64,000 nt of DNA, taken from Streptomyces sp. MMBL 11-1 (lineage in GTDB: Bacteria > Actinomycetota > Actinomycetes > Streptomycetales > Streptomycetaceae). A program made the position numbers and the translations under genes. Location of the stretch: assembly GCF_028622875.1 (NCBI RefSeq), contig NZ_CP117709.1, positions 3,909,001-3,973,000 on the forward strand, in the 5' to 3' direction. This document shows positions 25,261-32,958 of this stretch, one piece after another; the stretch's first letter is position 1; each line of letters opens with the position of its first letter. Below the pieces are notes generated by a model. The model was not told where the DNA came from and made no database searches. It was given only the letters and a program-made list of their open reading frames with translations.

Positions 25261-26517
25261 CTAGTCCTCGGCGCGAAGCCCCAGCTCAACGAGCCGGTTG
25301 GCCGCAGCCGACCCGCCCTTGAGGAGCTTGGCGTAGAACCGGTAGAGCACCGCGAGGCTGTGGCCGGCGCGGTAGGCAGCCTCCACCGGGTCCATACCGG
25401 ACTTGATCCACAGCGAGATCGCCGCATGCCGCAGGGAGTACGGGACCTCGGCCAACGCGGTCCGAAGCTCCTGCTCGCTGAGCACCGCCTTCCGCGCTTC
25501 GCTCCAGACCTCGGAGTACTCGTTCGACGTCAGACGACCGCCACGCACCGCCCGAAACAGCCGACCGTCCGGTGCAACGCCGAAGCGCGCGATGTGGGCG
25601 CGAACCATGCGCACGTAAATCGGCGGGACGGGAACGGCCCGTACAGCCTTACGCGCCCGGTGCTTCAGGCCGCGCTCGTCGTGGGACTTCCCGCTGTCGG
25701 TCCAACCGCCCCCGACCTCCGGGTGGCTCTCCGACACCAGCACTTCGCCCCACGCATCCGGCTCGCTCTCCGAAGGCAGGATGAAGTCCGACTCCTTGAG
25801 GGCCGCGGCTTCGCCGGGACGCGTCGCCACGTAGTACACAGCTCCGTAGAACGCCTCAAGTTCCTCACCACGTTCTCCCTGCGCGGCCACGGCGGCGAGC
25901 AGAGCGCGAGCGAGTCGAGGGCCGGGCACCCACCGGAAATCGACCTCGTCCGAGGTCTGCGGAGCGGCCCAGTCCACCGACAAGAACGGGTGACGGGTGA
26001 GCAGGGCCCGTTCCTCAACCGCATAGCGGAAGGCGTTGCTCAGCACCATGCGCTTCCGGTTGGCGGTGTTCTCCGCCGCAGGCTTGCCGCTCAGGAGCCG
26101 GGAAAGCGCTGTGAGCGCCGCGCGTACGTTCTCCGGCTTCGCGGCTTCGTCCACCCGCATCGAATGCTGTCCAAGCCACTCCAGTGCCTTTCGGACGTCG
26201 TCGGGAGGCTCTTGGGCGTCGGCGCGCGAGACGAGCTGATTCTTCTGCCCGTCCACGGCTCGGAAGGCCCACTGATACAGAGCGGCGCGGAGCACACGGG
26301 CATCGGGTCGGGTGCCGCTGCCCCTTGTGAAGACGGGCGTTACGACCGCGAGGGATTCCGCGATGCTCGCCCGATGCTTCGCCGCCGCCCCGGGCCACTT
26401 CATCAGTGCGTACGCCTTGGCGTGTTCGAACCAATGCGCCCACCGACGCGGCAACGGCTCCTCAAGCAGCTTCTCCGCAAGAGGATAGGCCCAAGCGGTC
26501 AATCCCGTGGCCGTCAC
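25261..26517 (-). CDS. Tyrosine recombinase/integrase of the tRNA-Ser element
   Basis: 418 residues. The catalytic domain fills the C-terminal half: first arginine in YYVATRPGEAAALKESDF, the H-x-x-R box in YSLRHAAISLWIKSG (as RHAA), the second histidine in YRAGHSLAVLY and the nucleophile tyrosine in RFYAKLLKG close to the end. The N-terminal ~180 residues are the SAM-like core-binding region. It should catalyse site-specific recombination between attP and the tRNA-Ser 3' end; the gene lies right beside attL, as is typical. GTG start overlaps the regulator stop by 4 bp. Base composition is nearer the host than the NACHT gene in the same element. Confidence 0.93.
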   Translation of the reverse strand: MTATGLTAWAYPLAEKLLEEPLPRRWAHWFEHAKAYALMKWPGAAAKHRASIAESLAVVTPVFTRGSGTRPDARVLRAALYQWAFRAVDGQKNQLVSRADAQEPPDDVRKALEWLGQHSMRVDEAAKPENVRAALTALSRLLSGKPAAENTANRKRMVLSNAFRYAVEERALLTRHPFLSVDWAAPQTSDEVDFRWVPGPRLARALLAAVAAQGERGEELEAFYGAVYYVATRPGEAAALKESDFILPSESEPDAWGEVLVSESHPEVGGGWTDSGKSHDERGLKHRARKAVRAVPVPPIYVRMVRAHIARFGVAPDGRLFRAVRGGRLTSNEYSEVWSEARKAVLSEQELRTALAEVPYSLRHAAISLWIKSGMDPVEAAYRAGHSLAVLYRFYAKLLKGGSAAANRLVELGLRAED

Positions 26518-26984
26518 GATCTCGAAGACTCCGTTCGCTCTGGCAGCGCCCGCACAGTGCGCTGCTTGCCTTGCCGGGCCTCGGACAAGAAGCCGGCGGA
26601 TTCCAGCTTGGCCAGAGCCTTGCTCACGGTTGGGCGAGAGACCCCGAACCGGGAGCTGAGCTCTGTGGTGCTCGGGAAGGCTGCCCGTAGGGCAAGATCA
26701 TCATCCAAAATCACGTCCGCCATACGCTCAGCCAAGGGGCGAGGATCGACGTCCTGCCCGGGCCGCACCACTCGCCACCGACCGCCAGGTACGGGCTTCG
26801 CGACCCCCTCCTTCCGAAGGACGCTGAAGGCTCGAAGTGCGACCCCGCGAGACACGCCATGGTTGCGCATCAACTCCGCGACTGACGGCAGTTCGGTCAT
26901 CTCATGGTCAGCATCGATCTGCGCTCTCACAGCTGCGGCCACCTTCAGAAAGGTCCCCCGTGGGCTGGCTTGCTGGGACACCAC
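26514..26984 (-). CDS. GntR-like regulator with two winged-helix modules
   Basis: 156 residues from the GTG at 26984, which has a strong ggggag five bases upstream (a second GTG follows directly). Two helix-turn-helix units are visible: ELPSVAELMRNHGVSRGVAL (about residues 28-47) and FPSTTELSSRFGVSRPTVSK (about 110-129), each followed by a wing. Both look like GntR N-terminal DNA-binding domains, without an effector domain. It is co-translated with the integrase (GTGA overlap), so it probably regulates int or its own promoter and may also control the divergent NACHT gene through the shared 216-bp spacer. It could double as an excisionase; that is a guess. Confidence 0.82.
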   Translation of the reverse strand: MVSQQASPRGTFLKVAAAVRAQIDADHEMTELPSVAELMRNHGVSRGVALRAFSVLRKEGVAKPVPGGRWRVVRPGQDVDPRPLAERMADVILDDDLALRAAFPSTTELSSRFGVSRPTVSKALAKLESAGFLSEARQGKQRTVRALPERTESSRS

Positions 26985-27200
26985 CTGCACTCCCCCCTCG
27001 TGCTCACCGGTCACCTCAAGCCTCCCACGAACGTCTGCGCCGGGGCCTAGGCCACAAGCACAACCCGTAGGTGCAGGCCGCACACCACTGACACACGGGG
27101 TGCCCTACCTTCCGCTTGCCCTGGCTCCGCCACCGGTAACGCTCGGGCCGATTTGGCCAAACCAGCGCCTCAACGCCGTCTCTTGCGAGACTATCGTTGT
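26985..27200. promoter_or_regulatory. Divergent promoter region between regulator/int and the Mrr-NACHT gene
   Basis: 216 bp with no gene. Contains the perfect 10-bp palindrome tttggccaaa at 27152-27161, about 40 bp before the NACHT start, a plausible operator. I cannot fix -10/-35 boxes. Confidence 0.5.
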
Positions 27201-30200
27201 GTGAATCGCTATGACCTGACCCGGATGGGCCCACACGAGTTCCAGCGTCTTGCCCAAGCACTGCTCCTCGCAGAGTTCGGCTCTCACATTCGGATCCATG
27301 GCATGGGGCCGGATGGCGGTCGGGATGCGAGCACGCGAAGCGATTTGCATGTTTCACCCACCAATCCGCCATGGTCCGGGTTCACGGTATTTCAGGTAAA
27401 ACACAAGGAAGAGCTCACTCGGCGGACCGCAGATGCCCGGTGGCTGCTTAATGAACTCAAAACGGAAGTTGCCGCCTGGCTAAAGCGAGAAGAAAAACCT
27501 CGGCAGCTACTGATCATAACAAACGTGGCACTAACACCGGCCCCAGGGGGCGGCGAGGAGTTGATTAATCAATATCTTGAATCAATCACTCCAATCCTAA
27601 ATCTTGAGGACTCGGACGTCTGGCACGCCGAAAAGATTTGCCGACTCCTAGATTCGCACACTGCGGTTAGGCAGCGGTTTCTAGGATCAGTAATGGGCGA
27701 CCTTTTGACTACTTTGACAGAGTCAATTTCTGAGACCGAGACCGATATTAGCGATGCCGTGTCGGGGCACCTAGCAAAGGTCTTCAAGGCCGAAAGATAC
27801 GCAGAACTCGATCAGGGTGGCGGGGTAGACGACCGAAGAGTCCCCCTAGCACGCGTATTCGTAGACGTGCCCTACACAGGAGATTCTACAGAAGACATAT
27901 TTTCCTTCGAAGAGGAAACGGGAGAGGAAGAAGCTAGCGCAGCCACGATAGTCGACCTATTGAATCTCCATGCCACTCCGATCGATAGAGCCCAAGCCGC
28001 CTCACGAGGCCGAATTCTCGTTATTGGCGGCCCCGGGCAAGGTAAAAGCACACTTGGTCGCTTTATATGTCAAATTTACCGCTGCGAACTATTGGCTCGG
28101 CATAAATTCCTTGGAGTTCAAGAAGAAATTTCACTAGAGGTAAATCGCACCAGGCTAATTTGCGAGGAGGAAGGCATCCCATTGCCCACTTCTCTGAGAT
28201 TCCCCATATTTGTTTCGCTACCCAAGTTCGCGAACTATCTGGCCGAAAACCCGGAAAGATCGCTGATGTCTTTCATTGCAGAAAGAGTGGGGGAGGGGGC
28301 AACAGTCGGAACAATGCGACGCTGGATGCGAAAGTATCCTTGGTTGCTCGTCCTTGACGGATTGGATGAGGTGCCCAGCACGGCAAATCGCGGCCCAGTG
28401 ATGGACGCCATCAGTGCCTTCAATGATGCGGCAGATGCTTGCGGAGCCGACCTGGCGATAATCGGGACGAGTAGACCGCAAGGTTACAAGGATGAATTCA
28501 CTTCATTCAAAACCATGTTTCTATCTCAGTTGCGCAATGAACAAGTGATCCGCTATTCACGTAGGCTAACAGCCATCCGCCACGGCGATGGGAGCGACAA
28601 AGCGAACGAGATTATGGAGCGCGTGGAGCGCGCTGCCGGCCAGGCAGAGACTGCACGTCTGATGACAACCCCGCTCCAAGTGACAATTCTTGTCCTTCTC
28701 CTGTCGCGTTCGAGTGTCGCACCCAGCCAGCGATACGTGCTGTTCTCTAACTACTATCAAGTGATCTACTCCCGTGAGCTGGAAAAAGATACGCCCCATG
28801 TTGTAACGCTAGACCGGTACAGAACTTTCATCGATCTCCTGCATTGGCGAATTGGCTTTCGCCTGCAATGCGAAGCCGCAATAGCCTCGCATACAGAGTC
28901 CTCACTCACTAGGGAGGACATGAAGATAGAGCTAGAGATAATTCTTGGAGGGGAGGGATACGAGGCGGAAGAAAAAACTCAGCTCGTTTCTCAAATAATG
29001 AATGCCGCCACAGATCGGCTAGTCTTTCTCGTGGCGAATACAGCAGAGCGTATGGGCTTCGAATTGCGCAGCCTTCAGGAATTTTGCGCCGCAAACGGCG
29101 TTCTAGAGGGGAACGACGAAGAGGTTTACGAAAGGCTTGCCTCGATCGTTTGCAGCGATCATTGGAGAAATACCTTTCTGCTTGCGAGTGGAGCAATATT
29201 TTCCAGGAATAACGCTCGTCGTGACATGATTACGTCCATTTGTCACGAGCTCAACTCTGGCGATGTCCCAGAATACCCTGGATCTGGCGGATCTCTCATG
29301 GGATCGCGTCTTGCAATTGACATTCTGGCCGATAGGGTCGCTGACACGGCGCCTCGTCATCAGAGAATGTTGACCGAAACTGCAATATTCATCATCGGAA
29401 TGTGCGGCGGGGAATCTCTTTCGAAACTTTCGGAAGTAGATTTTACCGATGCGGCATCGCGGAAAAAGTTTTCAGAGGCGGTTGCTCGCGCGTCCTCTTC
29501 GGACAATTTTTTCGACCGTTTGGGGGCCCTACTAGTTGCGTCGTTCGAGGCCGATGCGGACGGCTCAGGAGCGTACGAGCGACTGCGCGATCTGCTAGAT
29601 GGAAAAGTAGGTGCCGAAAGAAATCGGTTGATGAGCACAGGGCTCGGCATCAACCGTGGGCGCTATTCCATGACGCGCGTACTACTAGAATACCTGCCGT
29701 CATTGACGCCTGCTGAGGCAAAGCCACTACTGACACGGGCTCACCAAGCAAGTTGGATGGCACCTGATGAATGGCATAAGGACGCTACACTCCTTACCCG
29801 CTTGATAATGGGACTTACGCACTTTATGCGCAATCGGGCGACGCGAGTGGGCACGGCTGGCACTTACCGACCAGCGCTGTTCCAGATCAAGACGCCAACC
29901 CTGCAATCCGAATGGCTAGTGAGTGTCGGCAAAATTGCTAATTCTCTAGGTTTTTCCGGAGCGTGGGAGTTCCTTCGGCGTGCGGTTCTGTTCGCTCACG
30001 CACCTAGCCGTGAAAGTTGGGACCTTGCTCTGATCGCGCTGAGAACCGCAGATGCAAAAGACGTAAATGCCTGGTGGCAGGCACTGCCATGGCCTCTTGC
30101 TCTTTGGTGGGAGCAGGGGCAGCCAGCTTTGGGCGTTACCCCCGAGGCCGTCGGACAGTGGCAAGAGGTACAGGACCGATGGCTTAACGGCGTCGAACCC

Positions 30201-31019
30201 GAAGAACTTCTATGCGTACACCCTCAACTTATTCCTGAGGTCATCGGTGTACCCGCATATCGCTTGATGGTGTCCCCTCAAGAGTGTCAGTTCGAGCAAC
30301 TGATGTCTATCTTCACCTCTCTCGCTGCCCTTCCACAGAGTCGTTTCAAAGAAGCGCGAATATCCTGGTTCTGGTCAATGCTGGAGAGCAGCACTCAGGG
30401 CTACGCGCTTCTAAGCTCTCTGCCCTTCGAATCCATCGAGCGAATTTCCGCATCATCGGTACCAGTGAGTCTCATAATGAAACTGGTTATGACCGGGGAT
30501 GATGATCACATTGAGCTAGCGAACACGCTAGGCAAGAACGCCAAGATTTTGACTGTGAAGGCAGCCGCAAAGGCATCTCCGCGAGTCACTAGGTATATCT
30601 ACGAGATATGGCGCAGGAAGCCGTCACGTTGGGGGCTGGCGAGGATGCTCCTGCGGCTTCCTCATATTGAAACAGGTGAATCATGGATCGAAGTGCGAGA
30701 CCTTGAAGAGAATATGGAGAACAACTTTAGAAAACTGATTATTGCATGGGGTGGAAGTTGGGATGCAGATGATTGGTACACCATTTCCGAATGCCTATCT
30801 GACCTGACGATAGGGCACGACACGGCACCAATTGGATTTTTCAGGAAGTTTACCCAAGGCGGAGGAGGAGCGACTCTCGCAAAAATGCTTAAGAACCTCG
30901 AAGACGCACGGTATCTTTCTGTAGTTAATCACCTTCACCACCACTACTCCACGAAGACGATTCCCATAAAGGGAGCAGGGGGAGTCTCTTATGGGACCGA
31001 GTGGGGGGTTTCGCCGTAG
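27201..31019 (+). CDS. Mrr-like nuclease - NACHT (STAND) NTPase fusion, predicted anti-phage defence protein
   Basis: 1272 residues from the GTG at 27201 (VNRYDLTRMG), which opens the first domain; a TTG at 27153 would add 16 residues. Residues ~5-85 match an Mrr-type PD-(D/E)xK nuclease: EFQRLAQALL helix, then GPDGGRDA (acidic residue about 38/42) and FQVKHK (about 64-69, Q-x-K core). Residues ~270-440 are a NACHT NTPase: Walker A GGPGQGKST (276-284), Walker B LVLDGLDEVP (383-392), sensor-like IIGTSRPQGY. RMGFELRSLQEFCAA (about residue 620) is the typical post-NACHT motif. The last ~650 residues are helical-looking with no repeat I recognise and would be the sensor. In family knowledge, Avs and bNACHT proteins of this plan detect phage proteins and trigger nuclease activity. 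Composition is near 50% G+C by eye, far below the ~70% around it, showing recent transfer. Specific subfamily unresolved. Confidence 0.88.
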   Translation: MNRYDLTRMGPHEFQRLAQALLLAEFGSHIRIHGMGPDGGRDASTRSDLHVSPTNPPWSGFTVFQVKHKEELTRRTADARWLLNELKTEVAAWLKREEKPRQLLIITNVALTPAPGGGEELINQYLESITPILNLEDSDVWHAEKICRLLDSHTAVRQRFLGSVMGDLLTTLTESISETETDISDAVSGHLAKVFKAERYAELDQGGGVDDRRVPLARVFVDVPYTGDSTEDIFSFEEETGEEEASAATIVDLLNLHATPIDRAQAASRGRILVIGGPGQGKSTLGRFICQIYRCELLARHKFLGVQEEISLEVNRTRLICEEEGIPLPTSLRFPIFVSLPKFANYLAENPERSLMSFIAERVGEGATVGTMRRWMRKYPWLLVLDGLDEVPSTANRGPVMDAISAFNDAADACGADLAIIGTSRPQGYKDEFTSFKTMFLSQLRNEQVIRYSRRLTAIRHGDGSDKANEIMERVERAAGQAETARLMTTPLQVTILVLLLSRSSVAPSQRYVLFSNYYQVIYSRELEKDTPHVVTLDRYRTFIDLLHWRIGFRLQCEAAIASHTESSLTREDMKIELEIILGGEGYEAEEKTQLVSQIMNAATDRLVFLVANTAERMGFELRSLQEFCAANGVLEGNDEEVYERLASIVCSDHWRNTFLLASGAIFSRNNARRDMITSICHELNSGDVPEYPGSGGSLMGSRLAIDILADRVADTAPRHQRMLTETAIFIIGMCGGESLSKLSEVDFTDAASRKKFSEAVARASSSDNFFDRLGALLVASFEADADGSGAYERLRDLLDGKVGAERNRLMSTGLGINRGRYSMTRVLLEYLPSLTPAEAKPLLTRAHQASWMAPDEWHKDATLLTRLIMGLTHFMRNRATRVGTAGTYRPALFQIKTPTLQSEWLVSVGKIANSLGFSGAWEFLRRAVLFAHAPSRESWDLALIALRTADAKDVNAWWQALPWPLALWWEQGQPALGVTPEAVGQWQEVQDRWLNGVEPEELLCVHPQLIPEVIGVPAYRLMVSPQECQFEQLMSIFTSLAALPQSRFKEARISWFWSMLESSTQGYALLSSLPFESIERISASSVPVSLIMKLVMTGDDDHIELANTLGKNAKILTVKAAAKASPRVTRYIYEIWRRKPSRWGLARMLLRLPHIETGESWIEVRDLEENMENNFRKLIIAWGGSWDADDWYTISECLSDLTIGHDTAPIGFFRKFTQGGGGATLAKMLKNLEDARYLSVVNHLHHHYSTKTIPIKGAGGVSYGTEWGVSP

Positions 31020-31053
31020 AATAGGCCCGAGGACCAGCCGCGTCGCCAGGCAT

Positions 31054-31072
31054 GGGCCATGTACGGGCCAGG
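31054..31072 (+). promoter_or_regulatory. Candidate integrase arm-type site, right
   Basis: gggccatgtacgggccagg, 16/19 match in direct orientation to 25235-25253, 67 bp inside attR. Confidence 0.5.
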
Positions 31073-31139
31073 CCGTAAGTCTGGAGAGCCGCATCGGGGA
31101 TAAGTGCAGGTCGGCGCGTTGGCAGTTGACTGGGCTGCC

Positions 31140-31199
31140 CGGTCTTGAAAACCGTCGTGGCAGCGATGTCACCGTGGGTTCAAATCCCACACCCACCGC
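31140..31199 (+). mobile_element. attR of the tRNA-Ser element (60-bp direct repeat, right copy)
   Basis: Exact copy of 25063-25122; only the 3' part of tRNA-Ser, so not a functional tRNA. The next base differs (one C of CCA missing), marking the limit of identity. Confidence 0.93.
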
Positions 31200-31210
31200 A
31201 GGCGAGAGGT

Positions 31211-31249
31211 GTAAGGCCCCCGACCAGGGGATTCGGTCGGGGGCCTTAC
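31211..31249 (+). terminator. Original tRNA-Ser terminator, displaced by the element
   Basis: Perfect 15-bp inverted repeat, 31211-31225 and 31235-31249, loop 9 nt, 11 bp after attR. Its spacing from the tRNA remnant shows it was the native terminator before insertion. Confidence 0.8.
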
Positions 31250-31318
31250 GCATGCGCGCTTCTCGCCGGGGCGCCGGAGGAGGCGGTCTCCCCGGGTGTT
31301 TCGCCGTAGCGTGGCCGG

Positions 31319-31705
31319 ATGTTCGATCATCTGGAGGTCGGTGTGCTGCCGCGAGGGCGCCGGTACTCGGCCCGTCTGCGGATCCTGGTCAATGGCGAGG
31401 ACGTGGTGGCCGGCGCGGTCGGTGAAGGGGGGCGGGGGCCGCTCGTCGCCGACGCGCTGCCGGCCGGTGGCCCCGGTTTGCTGTGGGCCACCGGTGAGGC
31501 TCGGCGGGTCATGCTGGGGGAGCCGGAATGCGGGGGAGGCTGCTGCGGGTTTCTGTCGGTGGTCGTTCAGCGTCTCGGGGGCATCGTGCAGTGGTCCGGC
31601 TGGAAGGTTCCGTACGGGGAGGACGCCCCGTTGGAGTTCCACTTCGACGCCGAGCGGTACGACGCGGAGCTGGGCCGGTGGGGCGGCGGTCCGGTGAACG
31701 CGTAG
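31319..31705 (+). CDS. Hypothetical protein
   Basis: 128 residues, acidic, no signal peptide or membrane segment. A glycine/cysteine stretch ECGGGCCGFLSVVVQRLGG lies near residues 70-88 and the end is PLEFHFDAERYDAELGRWGG. I do not recognise a family with known function; similar small proteins are common in Streptomyces. First host gene after the element; its own promoter should lie between the displaced tRNA terminator and 31319. Converges on the membrane protein gene at 31729 with a 23-bp gap. Confidence 0.7.
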   Translation: MFDHLEVGVLPRGRRYSARLRILVNGEDVVAGAVGEGGRGPLVADALPAGGPGLLWATGEARRVMLGEPECGGGCCGFLSVVVQRLGGIVQWSGWKVPYGEDAPLEFHFDAERYDAELGRWGGGPVNA

Positions 31706-31728
31706 GGGCGGGGGGAGCGGGCACGGGT

Positions 31729-32847
31729 CTACTCCGGCGCCGTCCTCGGCTCTAGCGCGCCGAGCACGGCGGGTACGTCCTTCTTCCGCGTGACGACGAG
31801 GACCGGTACGCCGTTGTCCTCGCACTCCACGACCACCGCCCGGCCGTCGTAGTCGGGGCGGCCCGCGGGGTCTGTCAGGTAGGGCGGGCGGACACGGAGC
31901 GGGGTCAGGGTGCGTGGGGCCGCTTTGCGGTGGAAGGCGCCCGTGGGGTCGGGGGTCGTGACCAGGGCGCCGGGGCCCGCGACCAGGTAGCCGGCGTTGC
32001 CCGCGTACGGGACCTCGCCCATGATCAGGCCGGGGAAGCATGTCTCCTCGGTCAGCACGGACGACTTCAGCACGATCGTGTCGTCGCCGCGATGGCGCCG
32101 GTGCAGGAACACGGCGGCCAGGACGCATGCCCCCAGGACCACCGCACCGGCCAGGCCCGTCAGTTCCAGCGCGTCGCCGATGTTGTCGCTGTTCCAGGCA
32201 GCCATCGCGCCGAACAGGGTCAGGAACGTGCCGCCGGTGACCGTGAGGCCGACCTGCCAGGGGAACGCCCGGGGCGAGCGCCTGCTGCTCCAGGCCGTCG
32301 CGGCCGCGGCGGTCAGGAACATGGCCCCGAGGATGCCGAGGAGCAGGCCGACGGCGAGGGGTATGCGGAAGGCCTCGCGCGGGTCCGCGTTCGTGTAGCG
32401 GCGGTCCGCTCCGAAGTCGACGTACCGGATCTGGTCCTGCCAGTACGTGACCTCGATGGTCGCTCCCGGACGGGTGGCCGGAAGCCGTTCCAGGTCGCCA
32501 TCGATCCGGGTGCGCGTGGACGTTCCGTCGGCCTGGTTGAGGTACAGCCAGTACGACGGCGTCTTGCGCATCGTCTCCTCCTCGGCGCGGTCGATCACCG
32601 CCGTGACCGTCCGCAGACAGTCGGAATCGCCTTCGCCGGGGGCGGTGCACGCGGTCGCCGCGGTGAAGGCGCGCTCGTCGTCGCGGGCTTGCGGCGTGGT
32701 GAGCAGCAGCAGCCAGGCCGCCACGAGGGATAACAGGACGCCCGCTGCCAGGTGGGCGCGTACCGGCCCACGGCGTGCAGGGGCTGCCTCACGGTTCGGT
32801 TTCGGTGTCACCTGTGCATTCTGTGCCGGTGGGAACGGAAGCGACAT
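31729..32847 (-). CDS. Hypothetical membrane protein
   Basis: 372 residues. A basic N-terminus leads into a helix at about 32-50 (AAGVLLSLVAAWLLLL), then an extracellular-looking domain with two cysteines (TACTAPGEGDSDCLRT, possible disulfide). Three more helices follow near residues 163-183, 193-213 and 225-245. The last ~120 residues are soluble (VVVECEDNGVPVLVVTRKKD) and cytoplasmic if the topology holds. No family name recognised; function unknown. Upstream, the 111-bp spacer holds a 7-bp tandem repeat (32888-32915). Confidence 0.75.
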   Translation of the reverse strand: MSLPFPPAQNAQVTPKPNREAAPARRGPVRAHLAAGVLLSLVAAWLLLLTTPQARDDERAFTAATACTAPGEGDSDCLRTVTAVIDRAEEETMRKTPSYWLYLNQADGTSTRTRIDGDLERLPATRPGATIEVTYWQDQIRYVDFGADRRYTNADPREAFRIPLAVGLLLGILGAMFLTAAAATAWSSRRSPRAFPWQVGLTVTGGTFLTLFGAMAAWNSDNIGDALELTGLAGAVVLGACVLAAVFLHRRHRGDDTIVLKSSVLTEETCFPGLIMGEVPYAGNAGYLVAGPGALVTTPDPTGAFHRKAAPRTLTPLRVRPPYLTDPAGRPDYDGRAVVVECEDNGVPVLVVTRKKDVPAVLGALEPRTAPE

Positions 32848-32887
32848 GGGCGATGTCTGCAGGTCCTCAAGGCTGTTCCCTGCCAGG

Positions 32888-32915
32888 AGTCGGCAGTCGG
32901 CAGTCGGCAGTCGCC
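32888..32915. repeat. 7-bp tandem repeat, four units
   Basis: agtcggc three times followed by agtcgcc, in the gap between two leftward genes. Confidence 0.85.
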
Positions 32916-32958
32916 GGGCGGGAGCAGGAGCAGCCGGCTCTGCACCGTGAGAGCCCCG

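Larger units (their letters stand above)
25063..31199. mobile_element. Integrated element of 6,077 bp in tRNA-Ser carrying int, regulator and an Mrr-NACHT gene
   Basis: Bounded by exact 60-bp direct repeats. It contains a tyrosine recombinase, a GntR-like regulator and one large NTPase-nuclease gene, with no replication, transfer or structural genes. It cannot be a self-transmissible AICE as it stands; it would depend on a helper or be a satellite. Distance from one repeat to the other (25063 to 31140) is 6,077 bp. Confidence 0.9.

Noticed and set aside
31140-31199. A second tRNA-Ser gene
   Set aside because: Only the 3' 60 bases are present; the 5' acceptor strand and D-arm are missing, so it is an attachment-site remnant.
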